A stretch of 5,738 nt of DNA from JBPOHE01 sp052035915 (GTDB taxonomy: Bacteria; Pseudomonadota; Gammaproteobacteria; Chromatiales; Chromatiaceae), in contig JBPOHE010000155.1 in NCBI GenBank assembly GCA_052035915.1, positions 1-5,738 on the forward strand, in the 5' to 3' direction. The notes below the pieces were generated by a model that worked only from the letters and a program-made list of their open reading frames with translations, did no database searches and was not told the DNA's origin. Made by a program: the position numbers and the translations under genes. Below, in pieces: positions 1-5,738 of this stretch. Positions within the stretch are counted from its first letter, which is position 1; each line of letters begins with the position of its first letter.

Positions 1-1039
1 CGAGTTTGGCGGCCAGGCGCTGGTCGTAGGCGGGTCGCCCTTCGTCGCTGAGGGCCAGCAGCGCGATGAACTGGACCCCGGATTCCACCAGCTCGGCGGC
101 GCGCTGAAGCAACCCCTGCTCGACGCCCCCTTCGTAGAGGTCGGAGATGAGCACCAGTATCGTCTGGTGGGGTTCGCGGATGAGGGACTGGCAGTAGCCG
201 ATTGCCTGATTGATGTCGGTGCCGCCGCCCAGTTGTACGCCGAAGAGCAGTTCGACCGGGTCGTTCAGTTCCTCGGTCATGTCCACCACCGAGGTGTCAA
301 AAACCACCAGCCGGGTGGCGACCGCGGGCAGCGAGGCCATGACCGCGCCGAAGATGCTGGAATAGACCACCGAGTTGGCCATGGAGCCGCTCTGGTCGAT
401 GCAGAGGATCACCTCCCGCTGAGGTCGGCGCGACTTGCGACCGAATCCCACCAGGGTCTCCGGGATGATGGTGCGATGGCTCGGTTGCCAGTGGCGCAGG
501 TTGGCGCGGATGGTGCGCGGCCAGTCGATCTCCGCGTGGCGCGGACGTCGGTTGCGGCGGGCGCGGTCGAGGGCACCGGTCACAGCGCTACGCAGGGGTT
601 CGTCGAGACGGCGCAGCAGCTCATCCACCACTGTACGCACCACCAAGCGGGCGGTCTCCTGACTCTTCTTCGGCAACACGCCGTTGAGGGACATCAGGGT
701 GGCCACCAGATGGACATCGGGCTGCACCGCATTGAGCAACTCGGGTTGTACCAGCATGTCGCGCAGATTGAGCCGCTCCAGGGCGTCCCGCTGCATCACC
801 CGCACCACCGGGCTGGGGAAATATTTCCGTATGTCCCCCAGCCAGCGGGCGACCCGAGGCGAGGAACCAGCATTGCCGCCGCGACAGTTCAGCCCATCGG
901 GACCATCCGGTTCATAGAGCGCGGCCAGGGCCCGATCCATGGCCAGATCCTCGCCACCCAAGTCGATGCCGCAGGATGACTGGCCGGCCTCGCCCAATAC
1001 CAAGCGCCAACGGCGGGCGCGTTCCTGGGAAGGGTTCAT
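1..1039 (-). CDS. VWA domain-containing protein (MoxR-associated, YehP-like), 3' end cut by the window edge
   Basis: The reading frame starts at an ATG at 1039 and stays open for 346 codons to the left edge, so the C-terminus is missing. Residues ~10-205 form a helical N-terminal region with segments typical of this family: RWLGDIRKYFP (65-75), a PDVHLV segment (107-112) and a basic stretch around 160-168. Residues ~208-346 are a VWA domain with every MIDAS element visible: DQSGS (D215, S217, S219), T274 in GGGTDI (271-276) and D300 in LISDLYEGG (297-305). The site should therefore bind a divalent metal. No signal peptide or membrane segment is seen, so it is probably cytoplasmic. In known MoxR-VWA pairs (RavA-ViaA, NorQ-NorD, CbbQ-CbbO) the VWA partner links the ATPase to its client through the metal site; the same role with the ATPase encoded at 3361-4443 is inferred. 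The gene follows the DUF5682 gene by 19 bp and has its own ribosome-binding site. E. coli YehP, which I recall as about 378 residues, suggests only some 30-50 residues are missing. The family call is firm; the client is unknown. Confidence 0.93.
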   Translation of the reverse strand, partial: MNPSQERARRWRLVLGEAGQSSCGIDLGGEDLAMDRALAALYEPDGPDGLNCRGGNAGSSPRVARWLGDIRKYFPSPVVRVMQRDALERLNLRDMLVQPELLNAVQPDVHLVATLMSLNGVLPKKSQETARLVVRTVVDELLRRLDEPLRSAVTGALDRARRNRRPRHAEIDWPRTIRANLRHWQPSHRTIIPETLVGFGRKSRRPQREVILCIDQSGSMANSVVYSSIFGAVMASLPAVATRLVVFDTSVVDMTEELNDPVELLFGVQLGGGTDINQAIGYCQSLIREPHQTILVLISDLYEGGVEQGLLQRAAELVESGVQFIALLALSDEGRPAYDQRLAAKL

Positions 1040-1042
1040 GGG

Positions 1043-1050
1043 CTCCACCT
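1043..1050 (-). promoter_or_regulatory. Ribosome-binding site of the VWA gene
   Basis: On the minus strand the sequence AGGTGGAG lies in the 19-bp gap between the DUF5682 stop codon and the VWA start. Its AGGTGG core ends 5 bases before the ATG at 1039. This is a good Shine-Dalgarno match at a normal distance. It supports this ATG as the start and suggests the gene can be initiated independently as well as by coupling to the gene before it. Confidence 0.65.
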
Positions 1051-1058
1051 CGACAGAT

Positions 1059-3332
1059 TCATCGGATTCCCACCACCCGGGCCAGTAGGGCCAGGGGGCG
1101 TCGGGCCCGCTCCGTGTCCCAGGGCGAGTCGGTCGGCGTCCCAGTGGGGGTGAGCTGGACGGCTCCCGCCTGCCGGGCGCGTTGGCCGAGCTGGTGGCGC
1201 TCGTTGGGGCCGAAGCCGGCGAAGGCGCGGCGGATCAGGGGCAGGGTGCGGAGGAAGTCTTCACCGGTCAGGTCCAGCAACCACTGGTCCACCAGCCGCC
1301 AGAGGCCGTCGTCGTGCAGCAGCACCAGGCCGCCCTGATGCAGAAAACCCTCCAGCCAGCCGGACGCCTGGGCGGGATCGCTGCCGATGGAGAGGGCGGC
1401 GGCCATGGCTATCGAGATCTGTTCCGCGTCCAACTGCCGATCGTCGAACAGCAGCCGCGTCGCCAGCCCCAGGATGAGACCATGGCTGGCGCCGGCCCGG
1501 GTCAGGCGCCGCAATGCCTGGCGCCATTGGTTCAAGGGCTCCTCCATGGCGATCAGCCGGATCGCCTGATGGGCCGCCAGGAGGCTAGGGCGCAGCTCGA
1601 TGGCGGCGGCCTCGTCGAGGGCGGAACAGGCGGCGGGCAAACCGCTGGCGGCGCGCTCGATGAGGGTGGCGAGCAGGTGGGCGACCAGGGCGGTATCGGT
1701 GCGGCGCACATTGCCGTAGCGCTGGATGTCGGCCAGCGGCGGCAGGGCGGCGAGGAGTTGGGGTACATCGCCGGTCAGGGCCGCGCGGGACTCCAGGGCG
1801 GTGGCCACCGGCACCACCGCCTCGGCCAGATCGGCGAGCAGGACCTGATCCATGAGGCGGGCGAGGCTGGCCAGCTCCGCCTCCCGGGCCAGCGCCACCG
1901 CCCGGGCCGTGGCCGCCGTTTCCACCCGGTTGCCCCAACGGTTGGCGGTCACCAGGGCGAGGGCGAACTCCGGTTGCCATTGCAGTTGCCACAGCTCATG
2001 AAAGTTCCCCTTGACGCCGCGACCCACGGTGGTGGGCTCGCCCCAGGGGACATCCAACAATCGCAAACGATGCAGCAGGTGGCTGCGGGCCAGATCATTG
2101 GCTTGGCGCAGATCCAGATCCAGCGTCTTGCGCAGCGCCTCGGGTTTGAAACGGAGACGGCGCTGTTGCTGTTCCAGGTCCCGTTGCAGGGGCAGGGTGG
2201 GGGTCTCGGGCGGTACGCGACCGAGTCGATCCCCCACCAGCAGGCGTTGGGCGATGAGCTTGAGGGGCGCGACGTCGCCCAGACAGACCAGGGTTTGCAT
2301 GGCCTCCTGCAACTCCGGCAGGCCGGGCGCCGGCCGCTCCCGCATGGCCGCCAGCCCTTCGGCCAACCGCACCGCCTCGATGAGGTGAGCGGAGGAACAG
2401 TCGAGATCTTCCTCCCGGAACAGCGCCGCCGCCCTGGCCAACCAGCCCACCAGCCGCCGGCGCGGCTCCGGGTGGCGCCAGAGATGTTCGTACCAACCCG
2501 GGGCGGTCACGCCTGCCCCGTAGCCGCTGGCGCTGGCCAGATTGGCGTTGCTCCAGGGCGCCCAGGTGGCGGTGACCTTGAGCCTGGGCAATCCCTTGAG
2601 CAGGGTCAGATCCGCCCTGGCCGGGGGGAGTTCGGCCAGGGCCGGGACATGCCAGGCGCCGCAGACCACGGCGATGCGCTCGAAGCCCTCCTTGAGGGCG
2701 GTGCGGATTCCCTGCCGCATCTGGGCCTCGCGCAGCAGTTCGCGCCTGGCCATCCAGGGAGGCTGCGGTCGCGGCGGCAACTCCTGGCGCAGGGCGGTCA
2801 TGGCCTCGGCGATGGCGGCGAAGAGATCGGCGCCGTCGCCCCGTTCTTCCACCTGATGGTTCCACCAGCTCTCGCCGTCACCATAGCCGGCGGCCTCGCC
2901 GAGCCAGTCGATGGGGTCCCAGGGGAGGGCCTGGGGCGGCTCGGCTGGTTTTTCCCCCAGAGCGGTTTCCCCGTCCGGCGGATCGGCGGTGGCCTCTTCC
3001 GGCAATGCCAGTTGTATCCCCTGGGGCAGGTCGATGAAACGGATGGGGAGCCCCTGGGCGAGGCCGAACCTCAGCGCCTGCCACTCGGGAGAGAACTCGG
3101 CGAAGGGATAGAAGGCGGCCTTGGCCGGTTCCTCCGGCGCGTAGATCAGCAGCGCCACCGGTGGCTCCATGTCCGCTTCCAACATCAAGGCCAGCACTGA
3201 CTCCCCTTCCGGCGGTCCCTCCACCAGCAGGCAGTCGGGCTGCAATCGGGTCAGCGCCTGGAGCAGACTGCGGGCGCAGCCCGGGCCGTGGTGACGGATG
3301 CCGAAGAGGTGGACGGGCGAGGCGGTGGTCAT
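1059..3332 (-). CDS. DUF5682 family protein (YehM-like), possible TIKI/ChaN-like hydrolase domain
   Basis: This 757-residue protein is close to the length I recall for E. coli YehM (about 760). Its molecular function is not established. Visible landmarks are GIRHHGPG (11-18), EGPPE (38-42), YPFAEFSPEW (75-84), FIDLP (99-103), SWWNHQVE (155-162), AVVCGAWHVPAL (221-232), a WAPW...SGYGAG...PGWYEHLW region (257-285) and RYGNVRRTD (538-546). Residues ~290-757 are mostly helical, rich in Ala and Leu, with no enzyme motif I recognise. The two G-x-x-H motifs flanking a glutamate resemble TIKI/TraB/ChaN-like proteins, so a metal-dependent hydrolase is possible; this is inference. Residues ~111-135 are a Pro/Glu-rich linker, probably disordered. 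No signal peptide or membrane segment is seen. The ATG at 3332 is chosen because the GIRHHGPG motif begins only ten residues later and no other in-frame start occurs between it and the preceding gene; it lacks a clear Shine-Dalgarno sequence. The gene sits 28 bp after the ATPase gene and 19 bp before the VWA gene, so the product probably works with both. Confidence 0.9.
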   Translation of the reverse strand: MTTASPVHLFGIRHHGPGCARSLLQALTRLQPDCLLVEGPPEGESVLALMLEADMEPPVALLIYAPEEPAKAAFYPFAEFSPEWQALRFGLAQGLPIRFIDLPQGIQLALPEEATADPPDGETALGEKPAEPPQALPWDPIDWLGEAAGYGDGESWWNHQVEERGDGADLFAAIAEAMTALRQELPPRPQPPWMARRELLREAQMRQGIRTALKEGFERIAVVCGAWHVPALAELPPARADLTLLKGLPRLKVTATWAPWSNANLASASGYGAGVTAPGWYEHLWRHPEPRRRLVGWLARAAALFREEDLDCSSAHLIEAVRLAEGLAAMRERPAPGLPELQEAMQTLVCLGDVAPLKLIAQRLLVGDRLGRVPPETPTLPLQRDLEQQQRRLRFKPEALRKTLDLDLRQANDLARSHLLHRLRLLDVPWGEPTTVGRGVKGNFHELWQLQWQPEFALALVTANRWGNRVETAATARAVALAREAELASLARLMDQVLLADLAEAVVPVATALESRAALTGDVPQLLAALPPLADIQRYGNVRRTDTALVAHLLATLIERAASGLPAACSALDEAAAIELRPSLLAAHQAIRLIAMEEPLNQWRQALRRLTRAGASHGLILGLATRLLFDDRQLDAEQISIAMAAALSIGSDPAQASGWLEGFLHQGGLVLLHDDGLWRLVDQWLLDLTGEDFLRTLPLIRRAFAGFGPNERHQLGQRARQAGAVQLTPTGTPTDSPWDTERARRPLALLARVVGIR

Positions 3333-3355
3333 GGCGCTGGTGCTTGGAGGCGCGG

Positions 3356-3370
3356 GGAGGCTACGCCTCC
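3356..3370 (-). other. Short inverted repeat over the ATPase stop codon
   Basis: The minus strand reads GGAGGC-GTA-GCCTCC, a perfect 6-bp, GC-rich stem with a 3-base loop. It spans the stop codon of the MoxR ATPase gene and lies about 23 bases upstream of the DUF5682 start. No T-run follows it, so it does not look like an intrinsic terminator. It could modulate translation or mRNA processing between the two genes, or be chance in GC-rich DNA. Confidence 0.3.
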
Positions 3371-4443
3371 ACCTCCCGGCAGGCGCGATAGAGATCCTTC
3401 CAGTCGTCCCGCTCCTTCACCACCGCCTCCAGGTATTCCTTCCACACCAGGGCGTCCTGCACCGGGTCCTTGATGATGGCTCCCACCAGCCCGGAGGCCA
3501 CATCGGCGGCGCTCAGGACGCCATCGCCAAAATGGGCCGCCAGGGCCATGCCGTTGTTGATGACCGAGATGGCCTCGGCGGTGGAGAGGGTGGCGGTGGG
3601 GCTCTTGAGTTTGGTGCGGCCGTCCTCGGTCTGGCCGGAGCGCAGCTCGCGGAAGATCTGCACCACCCGCCGCACCTCCTTGAGGGCCGGGGGTTCGGCG
3701 GGGAGTTCCAGGGCGCGGCCCATCTCCGCCACCCGCTTCTCGACGATGGCTACCTCCTCCTCGGGCGTGGCGGGTAGCGGCAGAATAACCGTATTGAAGC
3801 GGCGCTTGAGGGCGCTGGAGAGTTCGTTCACCCCCTTGTCCCGGTTGTTGGCGGTGGCGATGACATTGAAACCCCGCACCGCCTGCACCTCCTCCCCCAG
3901 CTCGGGGATGGGCAGGCTCTTTTCCGAGAGGATGGTGATGAGGCTGTCCTGCACATCGGCGGGGATACGGGTCAACTCTTCCACCCGGGCGATGCGCCCC
4001 GTCTCCATGGCCCGCATCATGGGGCTCTCCACCAGGGCCGCCCGGGACGGGCCATTGGCCAGGAGTTGGGCGTAGTTCCAGCCATAGCGCAACTGCTCCT
4101 CGGCGGTGCCGGCGGTGCCCTGCACCAGCAGGGTGGAGTTGCCGCTCACGGCGGCGGCCAGGTGCTCGGAGACCCAGGATTTGGCGGTGCCGGGCACGCC
4201 GAAGAGGAGTAGCGCCCGGTCGGTGGCCAGGGTGGCGATGGCGATCTCCATCAAGCGCCGGCTGCCGATGTATTTGGGGCTGATCACGAAGCCATTGGGC
4301 AGGGTGCCGCCCATGAGATAGGTGGCTACCGCCCAGGGGGAGAGGCGCCACTGGGGCGGTCGTTGCCGGTCGTCGGCCCGGCGCAGCTCCTCCAGTTCCT
4401 GGGCGTAGAGATGTTCGGCGTGGTCGCGTAACAGATTGCTCAT
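3361..4443 (-). CDS. MoxR-type AAA+ ATPase (YehL-like)
   Basis: This 360-residue AAA+ ATPase is of normal length for the MoxR class. The Walker A motif is GVPGTAKS (82-89). The Walker B position reads ARVEELTRIP (152-161), with E155 where Asp is usual and E156 as the likely catalytic Glu. Sensor 1 is NVIATANNRDKG (193-204; N199). The arginine-finger region is SALKRRF (210-216). The expected sensor 2 region reads KSPTATLSTAEA (280-291), where many MoxR proteins have SPRA, so the usual Arg appears to be Thr. The protein should hydrolyse ATP as a ring-shaped oligomer in the cytoplasm and remodel a client, with the VWA protein encoded at 1-1039 as the likely partner; this role is inferred from RavA-ViaA, NorQ-NorD and similar pairs. 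The ATG at 4443 lies 3 bp after the DUF5691 stop codon, so translation is probably coupled. The MoxR assignment is secure; the substrate is unknown. Confidence 0.95.
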   Translation of the reverse strand: MSNLLRDHAEHLYAQELEELRRADDRQRPPQWRLSPWAVATYLMGGTLPNGFVISPKYIGSRRLMEIAIATLATDRALLLFGVPGTAKSWVSEHLAAAVSGNSTLLVQGTAGTAEEQLRYGWNYAQLLANGPSRAALVESPMMRAMETGRIARVEELTRIPADVQDSLITILSEKSLPIPELGEEVQAVRGFNVIATANNRDKGVNELSSALKRRFNTVILPLPATPEEEVAIVEKRVAEMGRALELPAEPPALKEVRRVVQIFRELRSGQTEDGRTKLKSPTATLSTAEAISVINNGMALAAHFGDGVLSAADVASGLVGAIIKDPVQDALVWKEYLEAVVKERDDWKDLYRACREVEA

Positions 4444-4446
4444 GGG

Positions 4447-5738
4447 TCAATTCCCTGGGCCAAGTTGATCGAGAAGGTGGTGGAGTTGCTGCCTGAGGCT
4501 GAGCAACCCGATGTAAGGGGCGAGGTCGGCGGTCTCGGCCTCTGAGGTTGGGGTCTCGAGCTGGAGTTCAGCCAGCCAGCTGGTGACCAGGGAGGCTGGG
4601 ATCACCAGCAGCAGGTCCTCGTATAACCAGCGGAAACGCGAGGGGGAGCTGACCATCAGGCGCGCGGCCAGGTTGAGGGCGGCCAGAGCGGTGGCTATCT
4701 GGAGATCGCGACCGGACTGATGCGCCCATTGCACCAGCTCTGTGAGTAACGCCCGTCCATCGCCGGGAGGATCATGGAGTCGCGCCAGCCAATAGTCTTG
4801 CTGCTCTTCCTCCGGCAGGCGCGGCACCAGTTGGAAGGCCTCCAGACCGAAGACCGCCTTGGGCTGATCCAACACCACCCTGACCCAGCTCGGGGCCACT
4901 TCCTGGGTCAGGCGTTCGCCCATGGCCCGGCCGAGGGCCTTGGCCCAGTCGCTCTTGACCACCCATGGGCAGATTTCTTCCGGCGTCAGCTCCAACTGTT
5001 GTTCCCACCAGGCCAACGGCAGGAAAGTGGCGATTTGTTGCAGCCAGCCGGCGCGCGGGCCCTGGCCGCTATCGAATTGTTCCAGTATCCCATCCCGTGC
5101 CCAGAGCGGATCGAAGGACTGGGGCGGAGTCATGACCCAGGTCCCCCTCTGGTTGCGACTCAGACAGCTCGCGAGTCGCTCCCCCATGCGCGACACCAGA
5201 CGGCTTTCCGGCAATAGGGACAGCAGCCTGGCCGCCTGGACCCGCACCTCGCGGCTGCGATCGCCCAGGCTGTTCTCCAGGAAGGGTTCATCCTCCATGG
5301 AGAGCCCTTCGCGCCACTCCGCCAGGAGTTCGGCCCGTTCCTTGGCGGGGATCTTGGCGAAATCGCTTGCCAACCGGGCGCGTGCCTGCTCCGGTGCCCT
5401 GCGGCGCAGATGGGCCAGATGGGCCCGACGCGCGGGGTGGGTGGCGGTCTCCCAATCGAACTCGGCCTGAGTCGCGGCCTCGGTGCCCAGGGCCCAGCCG
5501 AACTGAGGATTCAGGCGCGCCAGCCAGGCGCCCCGCTCGCCCAGCACCGGCTGGAGGAAGGGCCGTAATTCCGGCCGATGGCGCCCGCTTTCCAATAACC
5601 TGGGCAGGAAGGAGAAGGGGACGATCAGGCGGCGGGCCGCCAACTCCCGCAGGGCCTCGATCAAGAGGCGTAGCTTGGGATGTTCGATCAGATGCGCCAG
5701 GAATTCCTTGAAACCCTCATGTTCCACCAGGGTTCGAG
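4447..5738 (-). CDS. DUF5691 family protein, helical/HEAT-like, 5' end probably cut by the window edge
   Basis: The frame is open from the right edge to a TGA at 4447-4449. The first start codon inside the window is a GTG at 5727 (426 codons from there), but no Shine-Dalgarno sequence precedes it and the frame continues to the edge. DUF5691 proteins, as I recall them, have about 100 residues before the conserved proline-rich block, including an ALLGT-like N-terminal motif absent here. The true start is therefore probably beyond the window. Numbering from the GTG, family-like segments are VPFSFLPRLLESG (36-48), PVLGERGAWLARLNP (60-74) and a HEAT-like unit around EDEPFLENSLGDRSREVR (145-162) running on to LLPESRL (171-177). 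The rest is helical with many Trp and Leu residues. No catalytic motif, signal peptide or membrane segment is seen. It is the first gene of the visible operon, 3 bp before the MoxR ATPase, and may serve as a scaffold or client-binding subunit; this is inference. The function of the family is not established. Confidence 0.85.
   Translation of the reverse strand, partial: RTLVEHEGFKEFLAHLIEHPKLRLLIEALRELAARRLIVPFSFLPRLLESGRHRPELRPFLQPVLGERGAWLARLNPQFGWALGTEAATQAEFDWETATHPARRAHLAHLRRRAPEQARARLASDFAKIPAKERAELLAEWREGLSMEDEPFLENSLGDRSREVRVQAARLLSLLPESRLVSRMGERLASCLSRNQRGTWVMTPPQSFDPLWARDGILEQFDSGQGPRAGWLQQIATFLPLAWWEQQLELTPEEICPWVVKSDWAKALGRAMGERLTQEVAPSWVRVVLDQPKAVFGLEAFQLVPRLPEEEQQDYWLARLHDPPGDGRALLTELVQWAHQSGRDLQIATALAALNLAARLMVSSPSRFRWLYEDLLLVIPASLVTSWLAELQLETPTSEAETADLAPYIGLLSLRQQLHHLLDQLGPGN
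4452..4456 (-). promoter_or_regulatory. Weak ribosome-binding site of the MoxR ATPase gene
   Basis: On the minus strand AGGGA lies 8 bases before the ATG at 4443, inside the last codons of the DUF5691 gene. It is a modest Shine-Dalgarno match. Together with the 3-bp gap between stop and start, it fits translational coupling to the gene before it. Confidence 0.45.

Noticed and set aside
167..979. A 270-codon open frame on the plus strand over the VWA gene
   Set aside because: The minus strand here encodes an intact VWA domain with all MIDAS residues. The plus-strand product is His/Gln/Gly-rich with no motif, consistent with a shadow frame.
1182..3200. A 672-codon open frame on the plus strand, antisense to the DUF5682 gene
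   Set aside because: Its translation is rich in Gly, Gln, Arg and His without recognisable motifs, and it exactly mirrors a minus-strand gene with clear family motifs. Long antisense frames are expected opposite GC-rich genes because stop codons are rare there.
3356..3370. Hairpin considered as a Rho-independent terminator between the ATPase and DUF5682 genes
   Set aside because: The stem is only 6 bp and is followed by a C-rich sequence rather than a T-run, and the genes on both sides belong to the same apparent operon.
3329..4450. A 373-codon minus-strand frame overlapping the ATPase gene in another phase
   Set aside because: The product is a Gly/Arg/Pro-rich sequence with no domain, while the overlapping frame at 3361-4443 contains Walker A, Walker B, sensor 1 and arginine-finger motifs.
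1..5738. CRISPR array, tRNA/rRNA genes, insertion sequences or attachment sites
   Set aside because: No regularly spaced direct repeats, RNA-like conserved segments, transposase motifs or terminal inverted repeats were seen; nearly all of the window is occupied by four tightly packed genes.

Overview
This is a high-GC window in which all coding is on the minus strand. The genes are packed into one apparent operon that enters from beyond the right edge and leaves beyond the left edge. Reading in the direction of transcription (right to left) there are four genes: (1) a DUF5691-type helical/HEAT-like protein, probably cut at its 5' end by the right edge; (2) a MoxR-type AAA+ ATPase; (3) a large DUF5682-type protein; (4) a von Willebrand factor A (VWA) domain protein with a complete MIDAS metal site, cut at its 3' end by the left edge. 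Gaps between genes are 3, 28 and 19 bp. I see no internal promoter or terminator, and no RNA gene, mobile element or CRISPR array.

The set matches a recurrent bacterial cluster. From memory, the Escherichia coli counterpart is yehL (MoxR ATPase), yehM (DUF5682), yehP (VWA) and yehQ (SWIM zinc finger); actinobacterial and other versions add DUF5691. A SWIM zinc-finger gene would therefore be expected just outside the window, most likely to the right (upstream). The biochemical role of this cluster is not established to my knowledge. MoxR plus VWA pairs in general (RavA-ViaA, NorQ-NorD, CbbQ-CbbO, BchI-BchD) act as ATP-driven remodelling or metal/cofactor-insertion machines, with the VWA protein as the metal-dependent adaptor to a client.

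The most interesting observation is in the DUF5682 protein. Its N-terminal ~230 residues carry two G-x-x-H motifs (GIRH at 11-14 and GAWH at 225-228) and a conserved-looking acidic motif (EGPPE at 38-42). That layout resembles the TIKI/TraB/ChaN-like superfamily, which includes metal-dependent proteases. If correct, the operon encodes an ATP-driven chaperone (MoxR), a metal-dependent adaptor (VWA), a putative hydrolase (DUF5682) and a helical-repeat scaffold (DUF5691), which is a plausible conflict or quality-control system.

The organism cannot be named. GC-rich codon use and protein sequence style suggest a high-GC proteobacterium, perhaps a gammaproteobacterium, with low confidence.
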